Shown here one piece after another: positions 44,739 through 53,103 of a DNA stretch of 54,009 nucleotides. Each line of letters starts with the position of its first letter. Position 1 is the first letter of the stretch. Position numbers and translations under genes: made by a program. Source of the DNA: Gemmatimonadota bacterium (lineage in GTDB: Bacteria; Gemmatimonadota; Gemmatimonadetes; Gemmatimonadales; GWC2-71-9); assembly GCA_022566515.1 (NCBI GenBank), contig JADFIT010000007.1:1-54009 (forward strand), given 5' to 3'. Below the pieces are notes generated by a model. That model was not told the DNA's origin and made no database searches. It saw only the letters and a program-made list of their open reading frames with translations.

Positions 44739-46436
44739 CTACTGGTTCCCCCCCGGGGTGGCCATACGGCCCACCCGCATGAGCAGCATGACCGGTATCA
44801 GTCCCACGATCACGATGGTGAGCGATGGCAATGCGGCCGACTCCCAGAGCGATTCCGCCGCCAGCATATAAGTCCACATGGAAAGCGTTTCCATGCCGAA
44901 CGGCGCTAGCAGGATGGTTGCAGGCAGCTCCTTCATAACATCAACGAACACCAACGCCGCTCCGGCGGCCATTCCCACCTTGATCAACGGAAGGTGCACT
45001 CGCCACATCACGCGCCCCGGTGTGGCGCCTAGCGTCCGGGCCGCCTCTTCCATGTTGGGGGTAACCTTCACCATGCTCGACTCGACGCTGTTGTACGCAA
45101 CGGCCATGAAGCGCACTACATACGCGTAAAGGAGTCCCACGATGGATCCTGTCAACAGCAATCCGGGGTTGATGCCGAACAGGCTCTCCGAGGCGCTCAT
45201 GACGGTTCGATCGATGATCGCGACGGTAATCAAAACACCGGCGGCAATTACTGCCCCGGGAAGCGCGTATCCCATCGTTGCCAGTCGCGTCGCCGCCCGG
45301 CCGAAGCGTCCGGTGTTCATCCGCGTACCCTGGGCGAGTATGAGGGCGATGAGCACGGCGATAACGGCAGCGGTGGCGGCCAATGCGAACGTGCGAACGA
45401 CATACCCCAGGTATACGGTCTTGAGAACATTCGCGGTGGCAACGTTAGACAGGTCACCAACCGTCCACGAGACCAACCGAGCAGCCGGTAGAAGGAACGC
45501 TGCACCGAAGATCGCCGTGCATGTTGCGGTGGCCGCCCATTTTCGCCACCCGACGAGTGTTACCCGCGTTATCTGGCGTGTCCGGCGGCCGGGCTGGTAA
45601 TAACGGGCTCGCCCGCGCAACAGCCGTTCGACAATCACGATTGTCAAGGCAAAGAAGAGAAACAGGGCCGACAACTCGATAGCGGCGTCGCGATTCATCA
45701 TTCCCTGCCACACGTGAACTATGCCTTCACTCATCGTGCGGAAATTGAAAAACCTTACCGTCGCGAAGTCGGTCATCGCTTCGAGCAACGCCAGGGTCAC
45801 ACCCGCGACGAGTGACGGGCGTGCCAGCGGCAGCACGAGTCTGAAGAACGTTTGCAACCGGGTGTATCCCATGGCGCGTGCGGCATCGAACGTTGACGAG
45901 GACTGCTCGCGAAACGCCGCCCTGGCGAGGAAGTACACATATGGGTAGAGCGTCAGTCCCATGACGAGTATCGCGCCTCCGCCGGAGCGGATGTTCGGCA
46001 GCGCAATGTCTGCGCCGAACCAGGCGCGCAACGTGGTCTGCACCGGTCCCGCGAAGTCGAACGTCGCCATGTACACGAAGCCCATGACATACGTTGGTAC
46101 TGCGAGCGGCAGGATGAGGGCCCAATCGAAGATCCGGGAGCCGGGGAACCGGTAAGCGGTTACCAGCCACGCCAGTCCCGATCCCAGCGCCAACGTGATG
46201 ACGGCGACCCCAAGCATCAGCAGCAAGGTGTTGCGTATCATCTCCGGAAGGATCGTGCCCCACAACTGGGCCCACACCTCGCCGGTGGGATGGAGCAGCC
46301 GGGCGACCAGGAGCACCATGGGCACTACGACCATGGCGGCTACCATGACGGGCAGGGTAGACCACAACAAGCGGCGCGCTGCGGTGGCACGCCGCGCCCT
46401 CACCGTCGAGAGAGAAGAGGAGAGTTCCATGCTCAC
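44739..46436 (-). CDS. fbpB: Ferric-iron ABC transporter permease (fused two-domain)
   Basis: A 565-residue integral membrane protein with about twelve spans arranged as two permease halves, as in FbpB/SfuB. The two EAA-type cytoplasmic loops are FDAARAMGYTRLQTFFRLVLPLARP in the first half (read AARAMGYTRLQTF) and EEAARTLGATPGRVMWRVHL in the second. It overlaps fbpA by 4 bp and is 1 bp from fbpC, so all three are translated from one message. Confidence 0.93.
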   Translation of the reverse strand: MSMELSSSLSTVRARRATAARRLLWSTLPVMVAAMVVVPMVLLVARLLHPTGEVWAQLWGTILPEMIRNTLLLMLGVAVITLALGSGLAWLVTAYRFPGSRIFDWALILPLAVPTYVMGFVYMATFDFAGPVQTTLRAWFGADIALPNIRSGGGAILVMGLTLYPYVYFLARAAFREQSSSTFDAARAMGYTRLQTFFRLVLPLARPSLVAGVTLALLEAMTDFATVRFFNFRTMSEGIVHVWQGMMNRDAAIELSALFLFFALTIVIVERLLRGRARYYQPGRRTRQITRVTLVGWRKWAATATCTAIFGAAFLLPAARLVSWTVGDLSNVATANVLKTVYLGYVVRTFALAATAAVIAVLIALILAQGTRMNTGRFGRAATRLATMGYALPGAVIAAGVLITVAIIDRTVMSASESLFGINPGLLLTGSIVGLLYAYVVRFMAVAYNSVESSMVKVTPNMEEAARTLGATPGRVMWRVHLPLIKVGMAAGAALVFVDVMKELPATILLAPFGMETLSMWTYMLAAESLWESAALPSLTIVIVGLIPVMLLMRVGRMATPGGNQ

Positions 46437-47473
46437 CGGTAACCAGCGCGCTCCATTAGCTTCACCGCGTCAGCCTGGTAGCGCCCGTATTCGGCAAGGG
46501 GCATCGGGTCGGCCGTCCAGGGACCAAACGCTGCGATGATCGGATGTGGATCCACGTCGGGGTTTACCGGAAACTCCAGATTACTTCCCGGTAGGCCGCT
46601 GTCGTCGCCCGCTTGGCCGGCGGGACCACTGAGCCATTCGATGAGTTTGATAGCGTTCTCTCGATGCGCAGCCGCGGCCGTCACGCCGATGCCCGAAACG
46701 TTGCGGTGGACGCCGCGCCCGTCCTGGTTTGCCCACAGCATCTTCACGGGGAAATCAGGGTTTGCCTTGAGCAGCCGGCCGAGGTAGTAGTGATTGGTGA
46801 TGCCGGCATCGCAGCCTCCGGCCGCGATGGTCTCGAGAATGCGGGTGTCGCTGTCGATGTACTCCGGCTCGTTGGCTACCCAGCCTCTCACGATCTCTTC
46901 GGCGCGTGCCTCTCCGTGGGCCGCGATGAGACTCGCCACCAAGGATTGGGTGTAGACGTTGGTCGACGGTCGCAGACAGAGGCGACCACGCCACTTCCGA
47001 TCGGTGAGCGCCTCATAGGTGGAGATCTCTGATGGGTCGACGCGCCCCGGCACGTAGGCGATGGATCGAACGCGCTGGCTGAGCGCAAAGAAGCGGTTCT
47101 CCGGGTCCCGCAGGTTCTCGGGAATGTTCTGTTCGAGGACGGCCGATTCAACTGACTGGAGCAATCCGTCGTTGGCGGCGAGCCACAGTCCACCGGCGTC
47201 GACGGCAAGGAAGGCATCGGCGACCGTGTGCTCGCCTTCCGCCCTCAAACGCTCGAGGAGCGCGTGCATATTGCCATGGGATACCCGAACCTCGATCCCG
47301 GTTTCGGCGGTGAAGCCGGCATACATGAGCTCCATCGCGCCGTAATGACGGGTGGAGTAGATGTTGACGACGGGGGAGTCGGCCGCGCCGCCGCAGGCAA
47401 CGGTGAGGAAGACGGCGAGAGACACCGCCCTATAGCGGCATGCGGGTCGGAGATATGCGATTGAACGGTTCAT
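46433..47473 (-). CDS. fbpA: Ferric-iron-binding periplasmic lipoprotein
   Basis: Captures ferric iron in the periplasm. The 346-residue protein has a lipobox LTVAC after a hydrophobic leader (LAVFLTVACGG), so it is membrane-tethered. Iron-binding-family motifs: VVNIYSTRHYGAMELMYAGF, DAFLAVDAGGLWLAANDGLL, RSIAYVPGRVDPSE, LCLRPSTNVYTQSLVA and the tyrosine pair in NHYYLGRLLKANPD that coordinates iron in FbpA/FutA. First gene of the operon, 61 bp downstream of a Fur-box-like site. Confidence 0.93.
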   Translation of the reverse strand: MNRSIAYLRPACRYRAVSLAVFLTVACGGAADSPVVNIYSTRHYGAMELMYAGFTAETGIEVRVSHGNMHALLERLRAEGEHTVADAFLAVDAGGLWLAANDGLLQSVESAVLEQNIPENLRDPENRFFALSQRVRSIAYVPGRVDPSEISTYEALTDRKWRGRLCLRPSTNVYTQSLVASLIAAHGEARAEEIVRGWVANEPEYIDSDTRILETIAAGGCDAGITNHYYLGRLLKANPDFPVKMLWANQDGRGVHRNVSGIGVTAAAAHRENAIKLIEWLSGPAGQAGDDSGLPGSNLEFPVNPDVDPHPIIAAFGPWTADPMPLAEYGRYQADAVKLMERAGYR

Positions 47474-47533
47474 TGAACGTGATCTGGTCCGCCCAAAGCG
47501 CCGGTGCCGGCGTCTCAGGGTGTCCCGGTTAAT

Positions 47534-47548
47534 TGAGAATGAGACTCA
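47534..47548 (-). promoter_or_regulatory. Possible Fur box upstream of iron operon
   Basis: TGAGAATGAGACTCA resembles the 7-1-7 Fur core TGATAATNATTATCA (10 of 14 non-central positions) and has TGAG/CTCA ends as an inverted repeat. On the minus strand it sits between a TTGCAA and TTAACC that could be -35/-10, 61 bp before fbpA. Regulation by iron is therefore plausible. Confidence 0.45.
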
Positions 47549-47719
47549 CTTGCAATTAGCCAACAAACGGAATATAGACGGTGGGTTTTTCCACCTCAAG
47601 GGAGCAAAATGCGGTAGCTTCGCACCCCACCCGGCGGTAGGTTCTCCCGGTGTGATGCCCACGGCGTTCCCGCGCCGGGTCTTGGCATCAGAATCAACGC
47701 GTGAGACTTCGGAGGCATT

Positions 47720-48397
47720 GTGAAGATATTCCTTGATACCGCGAACATTCGCGAGATCGAAGAGGTGGCCAGTTGGGGGATTCTCAGTGGTGTGACGACT
47801 AACCCGACGTTGATGGCGAGAGAAGAGGGAGCCGATTTCGAGGAAACGGTCAAGAAGATCGCGAGTTTGGTCGACGGTCCCATCAGCGCCGAGACGGTTT
47901 CGGAGGATGCGGACGGAATGGTCAAGGAAGGGATGAAATTCGCCGCCTGGCACCCCAATGTGGTCATCAAGGTCCCATCGACCATCGAAGGGCTGAAGGC
48001 TACCGCTTGGCTCAAGCGGGAGGGCATCCGCACCAACGTGACCCTCTGCTTCAATGCCAATCAGGCACTGCTGGCCGCGCGCGCCGGCGCGTTCGTCGTG
48101 TCTCCCTTTGTGGGCCGTCTCGACGACATTTCCGAGCCGGGCATGGATCTGATTCAGGAGATTGCCGAAGTGTTTGGTATGGATTCGGAAATCGATACTC
48201 AGATTCTTGCCGCCTCGATCAGACATCCTCGGCACATTATCGAGGCGGCGAAAGCTGGGGCCGATATCGCGACGGTTCCCTTTGGAGTGTTGCAGCAGAG
48301 CATGAAGCATCCGCTCACCGAGGCGGGCATCGAGCGGTTCCTCGACGATTGGCGCAAGCGGGAAGCGGTGCAGATCGCTACGGTGGGTACAGAGTGA
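47720..48397 (+). CDS. Transaldolase/fructose-6-phosphate aldolase family protein
   Basis: A 225-residue TIM-barrel class I aldolase of the small transaldolase (TalC/FSA) subfamily. Seen: [29 protein letters not shown], the Schiff-base Lys in [59 protein letters not shown] and [10 protein letters not shown]. Whether it is a transaldolase or an F6P aldolase depends on active-site residues I cannot decide by eye. SD GGAGG lies 4 bp before GTG 47720. Single-gene unit in the pentose-phosphate/sugar-phosphate area. Confidence 0.93.
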   Translation: MKIFLDTANIREIEEVASWGILSGVTTNPTLMAREEGADFEETVKKIASLVDGPISAETVSEDADGMVKEGMKFAAWHPNVVIKVPSTIEGLKATAWLKREGIRTNVTLCFNANQALLAARAGAFVVSPFVGRLDDISEPGMDLIQEIAEVFGMDSEIDTQILAASIRHPRHIIEAAKAGADIATVPFGVLQQSMKHPLTEAGIERFLDDWRKREAVQIATVGTE

Positions 48398-48474
48398 CGC
48401 GCGGGTGTCGATGATCGTAGCGGATTCATGCCCCCGTTACGTCGATCCCGTGGGCAAGAATTACCCTCACGCCG

Positions 48475-49260
48475 GTGAGTAAAACTTCATCTGGCAACGG
48501 TGCCGGTCGGCGCGAGATAGAGGCGCCCCGGAGGGGCCGTCTCTTCAAGCTCTTCTTGCCACTCATGAACTACATAGTCGTAAATGTCACGGTGGCAATA
48601 TCTTGGACGCTGTTTCGCGTGTTCAATCGGACGACGGTGATCGGGCGTAGTAACGTTGGGTACGACCGCAACATCCTGCTGCTGTCCAACCATCAAACCA
48701 TGATCGACAGCTTTCTTGTAGGGGGGATGTGCTTTTATCCCCAATCATGGTGGAAGCCGTATCTCATGCCGTGGAATCCGGCGGCGGTCGAGAATTACTA
48801 CAAGAACGCGTTTCTGGCTTGGTTTTCCGACGTCCATAAGTGTATTCCAATTCGCGAAGGGCGCCGCGATCTCGGGGCTCTGAGGAGCATGATCAAGGTC
48901 CTTCCCAAAGGCGTTATGACGCTGTTTCCCGAAGGCACACGGATGCGCGGATCCAAGGTGGGCGAAGGACGAGTAGGGGCCGGGATGGTCATCTTATCGG
49001 CGCGCCCGAAGGTGATACCGGTGGCCATTGACGGCATGCAGGAGGTGCTACCAGTCGGATCGGTCTTCCCACGGCTCTTCAAACACATCTATGTGTCGTA
49101 CGGTCCCCCGTTCGACTATTCGGAATTCCTCAACAAGCCTCGGGACAAGGAGACCTTTCAAGAACTAGTCGACCAGGTTATGAAGAAGATCCAGCAGCAG
49201 CATCGGGAGCTTCGCCGCCTGCGCGGGCTGCCGGTCTCTACCTACGGCGCAGACGAGTGA
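48475..49260 (+). CDS. PlsC-like lysophospholipid acyltransferase
   Basis: Membrane-associated acyltransferase of 261 residues that esterifies glycerol-phosphate or lysophosphatidate. The HX4D motif is NHQTMIDSF, and the acceptor motif is LFPEGTRMR in GVMTLFPEGTRM. A membrane-anchor segment lies at about residues 25-45 (PLMNYIVVNVTVAISWTLF). GTG start 48475. The N-terminal 20 residues are basic. Most likely makes phosphatidic acid; plsC itself is not certain. Confidence 0.88.
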   Translation: MSKTSSGNGAGRREIEAPRRGRLFKLFLPLMNYIVVNVTVAISWTLFRVFNRTTVIGRSNVGYDRNILLLSNHQTMIDSFLVGGMCFYPQSWWKPYLMPWNPAAVENYYKNAFLAWFSDVHKCIPIREGRRDLGALRSMIKVLPKGVMTLFPEGTRMRGSKVGEGRVGAGMVILSARPKVIPVAIDGMQEVLPVGSVFPRLFKHIYVSYGPPFDYSEFLNKPRDKETFQELVDQVMKKIQQQHRELRRLRGLPVSTYGADE

Positions 49261-49369
49261 AACCGGCTGCAATCCGCCAGTCCCATAGCGCTGCCGCAGA
49301 CGGCTAGCTATGATGAAAAATCCCGGGACGAAGAGGACCACCGACCGAACAACAAAGCAGAGACTCATA

Positions 49370-51655
49370 ATGAACCGACTACGAACGATTCCGCGGTACG
49401 CAGTGGCCACCTGCTCGCTCACCTTCCTGGTGCTCGGTTGCGGTGCCTCGGCAAGCCGTCCGGCGCCGGACATCTCTCCGACTCCAACCCCTTCGATCCC
49501 GGCCGACAGCGTCCAACCGGTCATACCCGAACCACCACCTGCGGCCCCGCCCCCGTTGAGAGTCCCGCTGGTGCTGGATACCGTCCGGGCCGGCCGGTTC
49601 GACAACGGAAAGATGTGGACCTTTGAGTACCCACCCCTCGACTACTTCCGTGAGGCTTACGGCTTTGCGCCGGACGAGGCATGGTTCGAGCACGCGAGGC
49701 TGGGTGCGTTGCGGTTGTCGAACTGTTCAGCATCCTTCGTCTCGCCGAACGGGCTGGTGATGACCAACCATCACTGTGGTCGTGAGAGCGTCACACAAGT
49801 GAGCGCAGAGGGTGAGGAGTTGCTCGACAACGGCTTCTACGCGTCGTCGTTGGCGGAAGAGCGGCCGGTAGAGGATTTTTACGCGGACCAGCTCATCGCT
49901 ATCGTGGACGTGTCTGCCGAAGTGGACGCGGCGCTGGAAGGCGTCATGACAGATGCAGCCCGGACCGCGGCCAGGGAGCAGGTCACCGAGCAAATCGACG
50001 AGCGCATCACCGAAGAGCACGGCGGTGAGGATGCCGGTATCGAGGTGGATGTGATCTCCCTCTGGAATGGCGCTAAGACGTCGGCGTACGTGTTCAAACG
50101 CTACACCAACCTTCGCCTCGTGATGGCACCAGAACTGCAAATGGGGTTCTTCGGCGGCGATCCGGACAACTTCACCTATCCCCGCTATGCACTCGACATC
50201 TCGTTCTTCCGGGTGTACGACGAGAATGGCGAGCCACTTCGATCGGACCACTACTTCAAATGGAGTGAAGAGGGGGTGGAGGAAGGGGATGCGGTGTTCA
50301 TAATCGGCAATCCGGGTTCGACCAGCCGTCTACAGACCGTGTCGCAGCTCGAGTTCCGGGGCGCGGTGGGTGACAAGGCCATTTTGGAATTGTTCGGTAG
50401 TCGTGCCGCGGCGCTGCAGGCTTTCTATAACGAAGACCCTGAAGCGGGGGATGCCATCGATCTCCGCAACACCATCTTCGGCCTGTTGAACTCGGAGAAA
50501 GCGTACGGCGGGATCGTGAAGGGTCTGCAAGATCCGGTGACGGTGGCCCGCAAGCGAGCCGCAGAGCGGACGTTCCGTGCGGCGATCGAAAGGGATCCCG
50601 TACTGCAACAGAAATACGGCGACCTGTTCGACCGCATGGCCCGCATTCAGGAGCAGAAGCGCGACCTCGGCGATGATTACGGCGCGTTCTTGGCGCTCGG
50701 CAATCCCAACTTTACGTCGTCGATTTTGATGCGCGCAATTTTTGGCTTCCAGCACCTGCAGGGGCGCGCGTCGGGCGCTCCGGCAGCGGCACTCGCGGGC
50801 CTCGCACAGCAAATGGGTGGTGTGGCGCAGCAGCCGCAGGGGATGCAGGAGCGACTTCTCGCAGCCCGTCTGAGCGATATGAAGCGCCACCTCGGCGAGA
50901 GCGACCCGACCGTGGAGCAGATTCTGCAGGGACGCTCGCCGGAAGACGCGGCGGCTGCGACCGTAGAGCTGTCAATGCTTGCCGACTCCGCACGAGCCGT
51001 CCAGTCCCTCAGCGACGGCTCGCTGACAATGGACGATCCGGCGGTGCAGATGGTGAGCGCGTTCCTGCAACGCCTCGGGGCGTATCAAGGTCGGTTCGGC
51101 AATCTCAACCAGCAAGAGCAGGAAGTCGCATTCGCCCTCGGCCGGGCTCATTTCGATGTCGACAGCACCACCGTTCCACCGGATGCCACGTTTTCACTTC
51201 GCGTAGCGGACGGCGTGGTGAAGAGCTACGAGTACAACGGCACGCGTGCCCCCGTGTATACGACCTTCTACGGTCTCTACGACCATTACCATTCGTATGG
51301 TGCCAGTTCCGAGTGGGATTTGCCCGAACGTTGGCTGAATCCACCGGCGACATTCGATCTGTCCACACCTCTCAACTTCATTTCCACTGTGGACATCATC
51401 GGCGGCAACTCCGGTTCGCCAGTGCTAAACACCGATCTGGAGATCGTAGGAGTCGTCTTCGACGGCAACATCGAGAGCTTGCCCGGCGATTTCATCTACG
51501 TGCCGGACTTCAACCGCGCGGTTGCCGTTGACGCCCGCGGCATACTCGAGGCCCTCGACGAGATCTATGATGCGGACCGGATCGTGTTGGAGTTGACGAC
51601 TGGTAGGTTGGTGGCGACGGAAGAAGAGGCGGATGCGGTGAGGGGGCGGGAGTAG
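49370..51655 (+). CDS. S46 family dipeptidyl-peptidase, DPP7-like lipoprotein
   Basis: Exported serine peptidase that releases dipeptides from oligopeptides. From ATG 49370 it has 761 residues, with a leader and lipobox VLGC (SLTFLVLGCGAS); ATG 49310 is a possible longer start. After a proline-rich linker, the DPP7/DPP11 motifs follow: MWTFEYPPLDYF, NCSASFVSPNGLVMTNHHCG (catalytic His), the family block LQMGFFGGDPDNFTYPRYALD and the nucleophile in IIGGNSGSPVLN. The residue after the following VFD is Gly (VFDGN), as in DPP7, where DPP11 has Arg; hence hydrophobic rather than acidic P1 preference is expected. The stop is embedded in a GGGAGTR tandem repeat. Confidence 0.93.
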   Translation: MNRLRTIPRYAVATCSLTFLVLGCGASASRPAPDISPTPTPSIPADSVQPVIPEPPPAAPPPLRVPLVLDTVRAGRFDNGKMWTFEYPPLDYFREAYGFAPDEAWFEHARLGALRLSNCSASFVSPNGLVMTNHHCGRESVTQVSAEGEELLDNGFYASSLAEERPVEDFYADQLIAIVDVSAEVDAALEGVMTDAARTAAREQVTEQIDERITEEHGGEDAGIEVDVISLWNGAKTSAYVFKRYTNLRLVMAPELQMGFFGGDPDNFTYPRYALDISFFRVYDENGEPLRSDHYFKWSEEGVEEGDAVFIIGNPGSTSRLQTVSQLEFRGAVGDKAILELFGSRAAALQAFYNEDPEAGDAIDLRNTIFGLLNSEKAYGGIVKGLQDPVTVARKRAAERTFRAAIERDPVLQQKYGDLFDRMARIQEQKRDLGDDYGAFLALGNPNFTSSILMRAIFGFQHLQGRASGAPAAALAGLAQQMGGVAQQPQGMQERLLAARLSDMKRHLGESDPTVEQILQGRSPEDAAAATVELSMLADSARAVQSLSDGSLTMDDPAVQMVSAFLQRLGAYQGRFGNLNQQEQEVAFALGRAHFDVDSTTVPPDATFSLRVADGVVKSYEYNGTRAPVYTTFYGLYDHYHSYGASSEWDLPERWLNPPATFDLSTPLNFISTVDIIGGNSGSPVLNTDLEIVGVVFDGNIESLPGDFIYVPDFNRAVAVDARGILEALDEIYDADRIVLELTTGRLVATEEEADAVRGRE

Positions 51656-51677
51656 GGAGTGGGGAGTGGGGAGTGGG
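51648..51677 (+). repeat. GGGAGTR heptamer array with G-quadruplex motif over stop codon
   Basis: Four consecutive heptamers, GGGAGTA then GGGAGTG three times, plus GG. The S46 gene's TAG (51653-51655) is inside the first unit. The G-runs (GGG, GGG, GGGG, GGGG, GGG with 3-4 base loops) match the consensus for an intramolecular G-quadruplex on the sense strand and its RNA. Confidence 0.9.
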
Positions 51678-51708
51678 TCTTAGCCGCGCCCGGAGTGAAT
51701 GGCCACCT

Positions 51709-51921
51709 ATGAAGCGGCGTTTGTCAAGTGGGCACACTCCGACCTCCCGACGTCGCGAGGCGAAATCGGTGAGTGGATTGTTAGCGACGAGCGTCCGGAG
51801 CGAGAGCATGCGCATGGGTTATCGAGACGTTCGCGTTGATACAATCGTGAGCCGCCGACGCGACTCAGGCACCTATTCGGGGTCCAATGGCCACCAGTAT
51901 CTCCTATGCGAGTGGGACGAC
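51709..51921 (-). ncRNA. Candidate guide-RNA region at IS right end
   Basis: IS110 and IS1111 elements encode a structured bridge/seeker RNA in a non-coding end; in IS1111 it lies downstream of the transposase gene. This stretch is free of good ORFs and contains one copy of AATGGCCACC (51886-51895) that repeats one at 51698-51707, 188 bp apart, as expected if an RNA loop pairs with the DNA flanking the end. No RNA evidence is available, so this is inference. Confidence 0.35.
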
Positions 51922-53103
51922 TCAATCACGGAAGGTCTCGGTCGTCGCGGCGACAGGTTTCCGTCGGAGTTCGTCCCGTTGCGTCTTCGATTCAGTCGGC
52001 GCCGGGCACCACGGCTCGTTGGTGCGGAGCATCTGATAGATGATCCGGGCGAGCTTGCGGGCTGTGGCGACCCGCGCGGTTTGCCAGCCGATGCGTTCCT
52101 GCAATCGGCTGTAATACTGGCTCAGCGAGCTATCCGGCGCATACCGTAGGTGGCTCGGGATGGCCGAGACCAGGGCCCAGCGGACCCAGCGATTGGCGCC
52201 GGCCGGTATGCTCCCATGGTGTGTCTTGCCACCGGAGCTGCGAGTACGTGGCGCCAGCCCGGCATACGACACCAATTGAGCCGGGCGATCAAAGCGCGTG
52301 AGCGGCAGCAGCTCGGTGGTCAACAGGAGCGCCCAGAACGGGCCGATGCCGGGAATGGTTTGCAGGAGCCGCGCAGCCGGATCCGAGCGCGCCAGGTCCT
52401 TGATGCGTCGATCGAGCGGGCGGAGCAACTCGCTGATGTGGTCGATGAGGGCGAAGTGGGTCTTGAGGATCTCCTGTTGCTCGGCACCCAGTTCGCGCCA
52501 CGCGTTCGTGCACAGCCACTCCCTCGTCTCCTGGCGCAACAGCTTTTCGCGGCCCACGGCGATGTTGCACTGGTGCAGCTGGCCGTGAATGCGATTGGCG
52601 AACCGGCTGCGTTCGCGCACCAGCCCCGCGCGATGCCGTACTAACCGCATGCGCTCGAGTTGTGCGGCGGGTTTGGGAAACGCCGGGGGGATGAGCCCCG
52701 TGAGCAACATCCGAGCGAGCAACTCGGCATCGACGGTATCGCTTTTCTGGGCACTCTCGGCGATGGCACGGAGCCGCTTCGCGTGGGCGAGTTGGAAGCT
52801 GATCCCCGCCGCCACCAGCAGGTCGTGCAGCCAGGGCCACAACCCGCAGGCTTCGACCACGACCGTGAGGGGCCGAAACGGCGCTAAGACCGCCAGCAGC
52901 CGCTCCGGCTCGCTCGTCGCCACCGACGTCTCGAGCACTTTGGCTCCACTCTTGTCAAGCACGGCTATGGTGCGTAACGTGTGTGTACATCCAATCCTCC
53001 GTAGTACATTCTGGCCTCCTATGGTGAGGTACGCATGCTCTCGCACCGTTTGCCTACTCGCGAGAATAAGCGTGCCCACCATAGCGAGGCCAGCCGCTTT
53101 CAT
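51922..53103 (-). CDS. IS110-family transposase, frameshifted at its N-terminus
   Basis: DEDD recombinase that uses an RNA guide. The open frame (393 codons from ATG 53103) matches from about THTLRTIAVLDKSGAKVLE on: Glu in VVVEACGLWPWLHDLL, DD pair in QKSDTVDAELLARML, and the Tnp20 domain with TIPGIGPFWALLLTTEL, YAGLAPRTRSSGGKTHHGS and PAGANRWVRWALVSA. The genuine start is ATG 53009, with AGGAGGCCAG just upstream, giving MYYGGLDVHT, but that frame stops after 14 codons. The two frames meet at a (GT)4 run, 52979-52986; removing one AC/GT unit restores GLDVHTLRTIAV. So the open frame lacks the first catalytic Asp, and the gene is probably inactive. Confidence 0.9.
   Translation of the reverse strand: MKAAGLAMVGTLILASRQTVREHAYLTIGGQNVLRRIGCTHTLRTIAVLDKSGAKVLETSVATSEPERLLAVLAPFRPLTVVVEACGLWPWLHDLLVAAGISFQLAHAKRLRAIAESAQKSDTVDAELLARMLLTGLIPPAFPKPAAQLERMRLVRHRAGLVRERSRFANRIHGQLHQCNIAVGREKLLRQETREWLCTNAWRELGAEQQEILKTHFALIDHISELLRPLDRRIKDLARSDPAARLLQTIPGIGPFWALLLTTELLPLTRFDRPAQLVSYAGLAPRTRSSGGKTHHGSIPAGANRWVRWALVSAIPSHLRYAPDSSLSQYYSRLQERIGWQTARVATARKLARIIYQMLRTNEPWCPAPTESKTQRDELRRKPVAATTETFRD
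53013..53091 (-). promoter_or_regulatory. Nested hairpin sequestering transposase ribosome-binding site
   Basis: On the minus-strand RNA, GGCCTC(G)CTATGGTG pairs with CACCATAGGAGGCC over 14 bp with a single bulged base; inside, ACGC pairs with GCGT, and CTCGC with GCGAG, separated by two small internal loops. The 3' arm contains the SD AGGAGG of the transposase ATG at 53009, so the stem would close the start site. Confidence 0.65.

Noticed and set aside
47240-47720. Search for a tRNA gene in the gap upstream of the transaldolase gene and in the other long gaps
   Set aside because: No cloverleaf with a TTCRANYC arm was found by eye in any intergenic region of this window.
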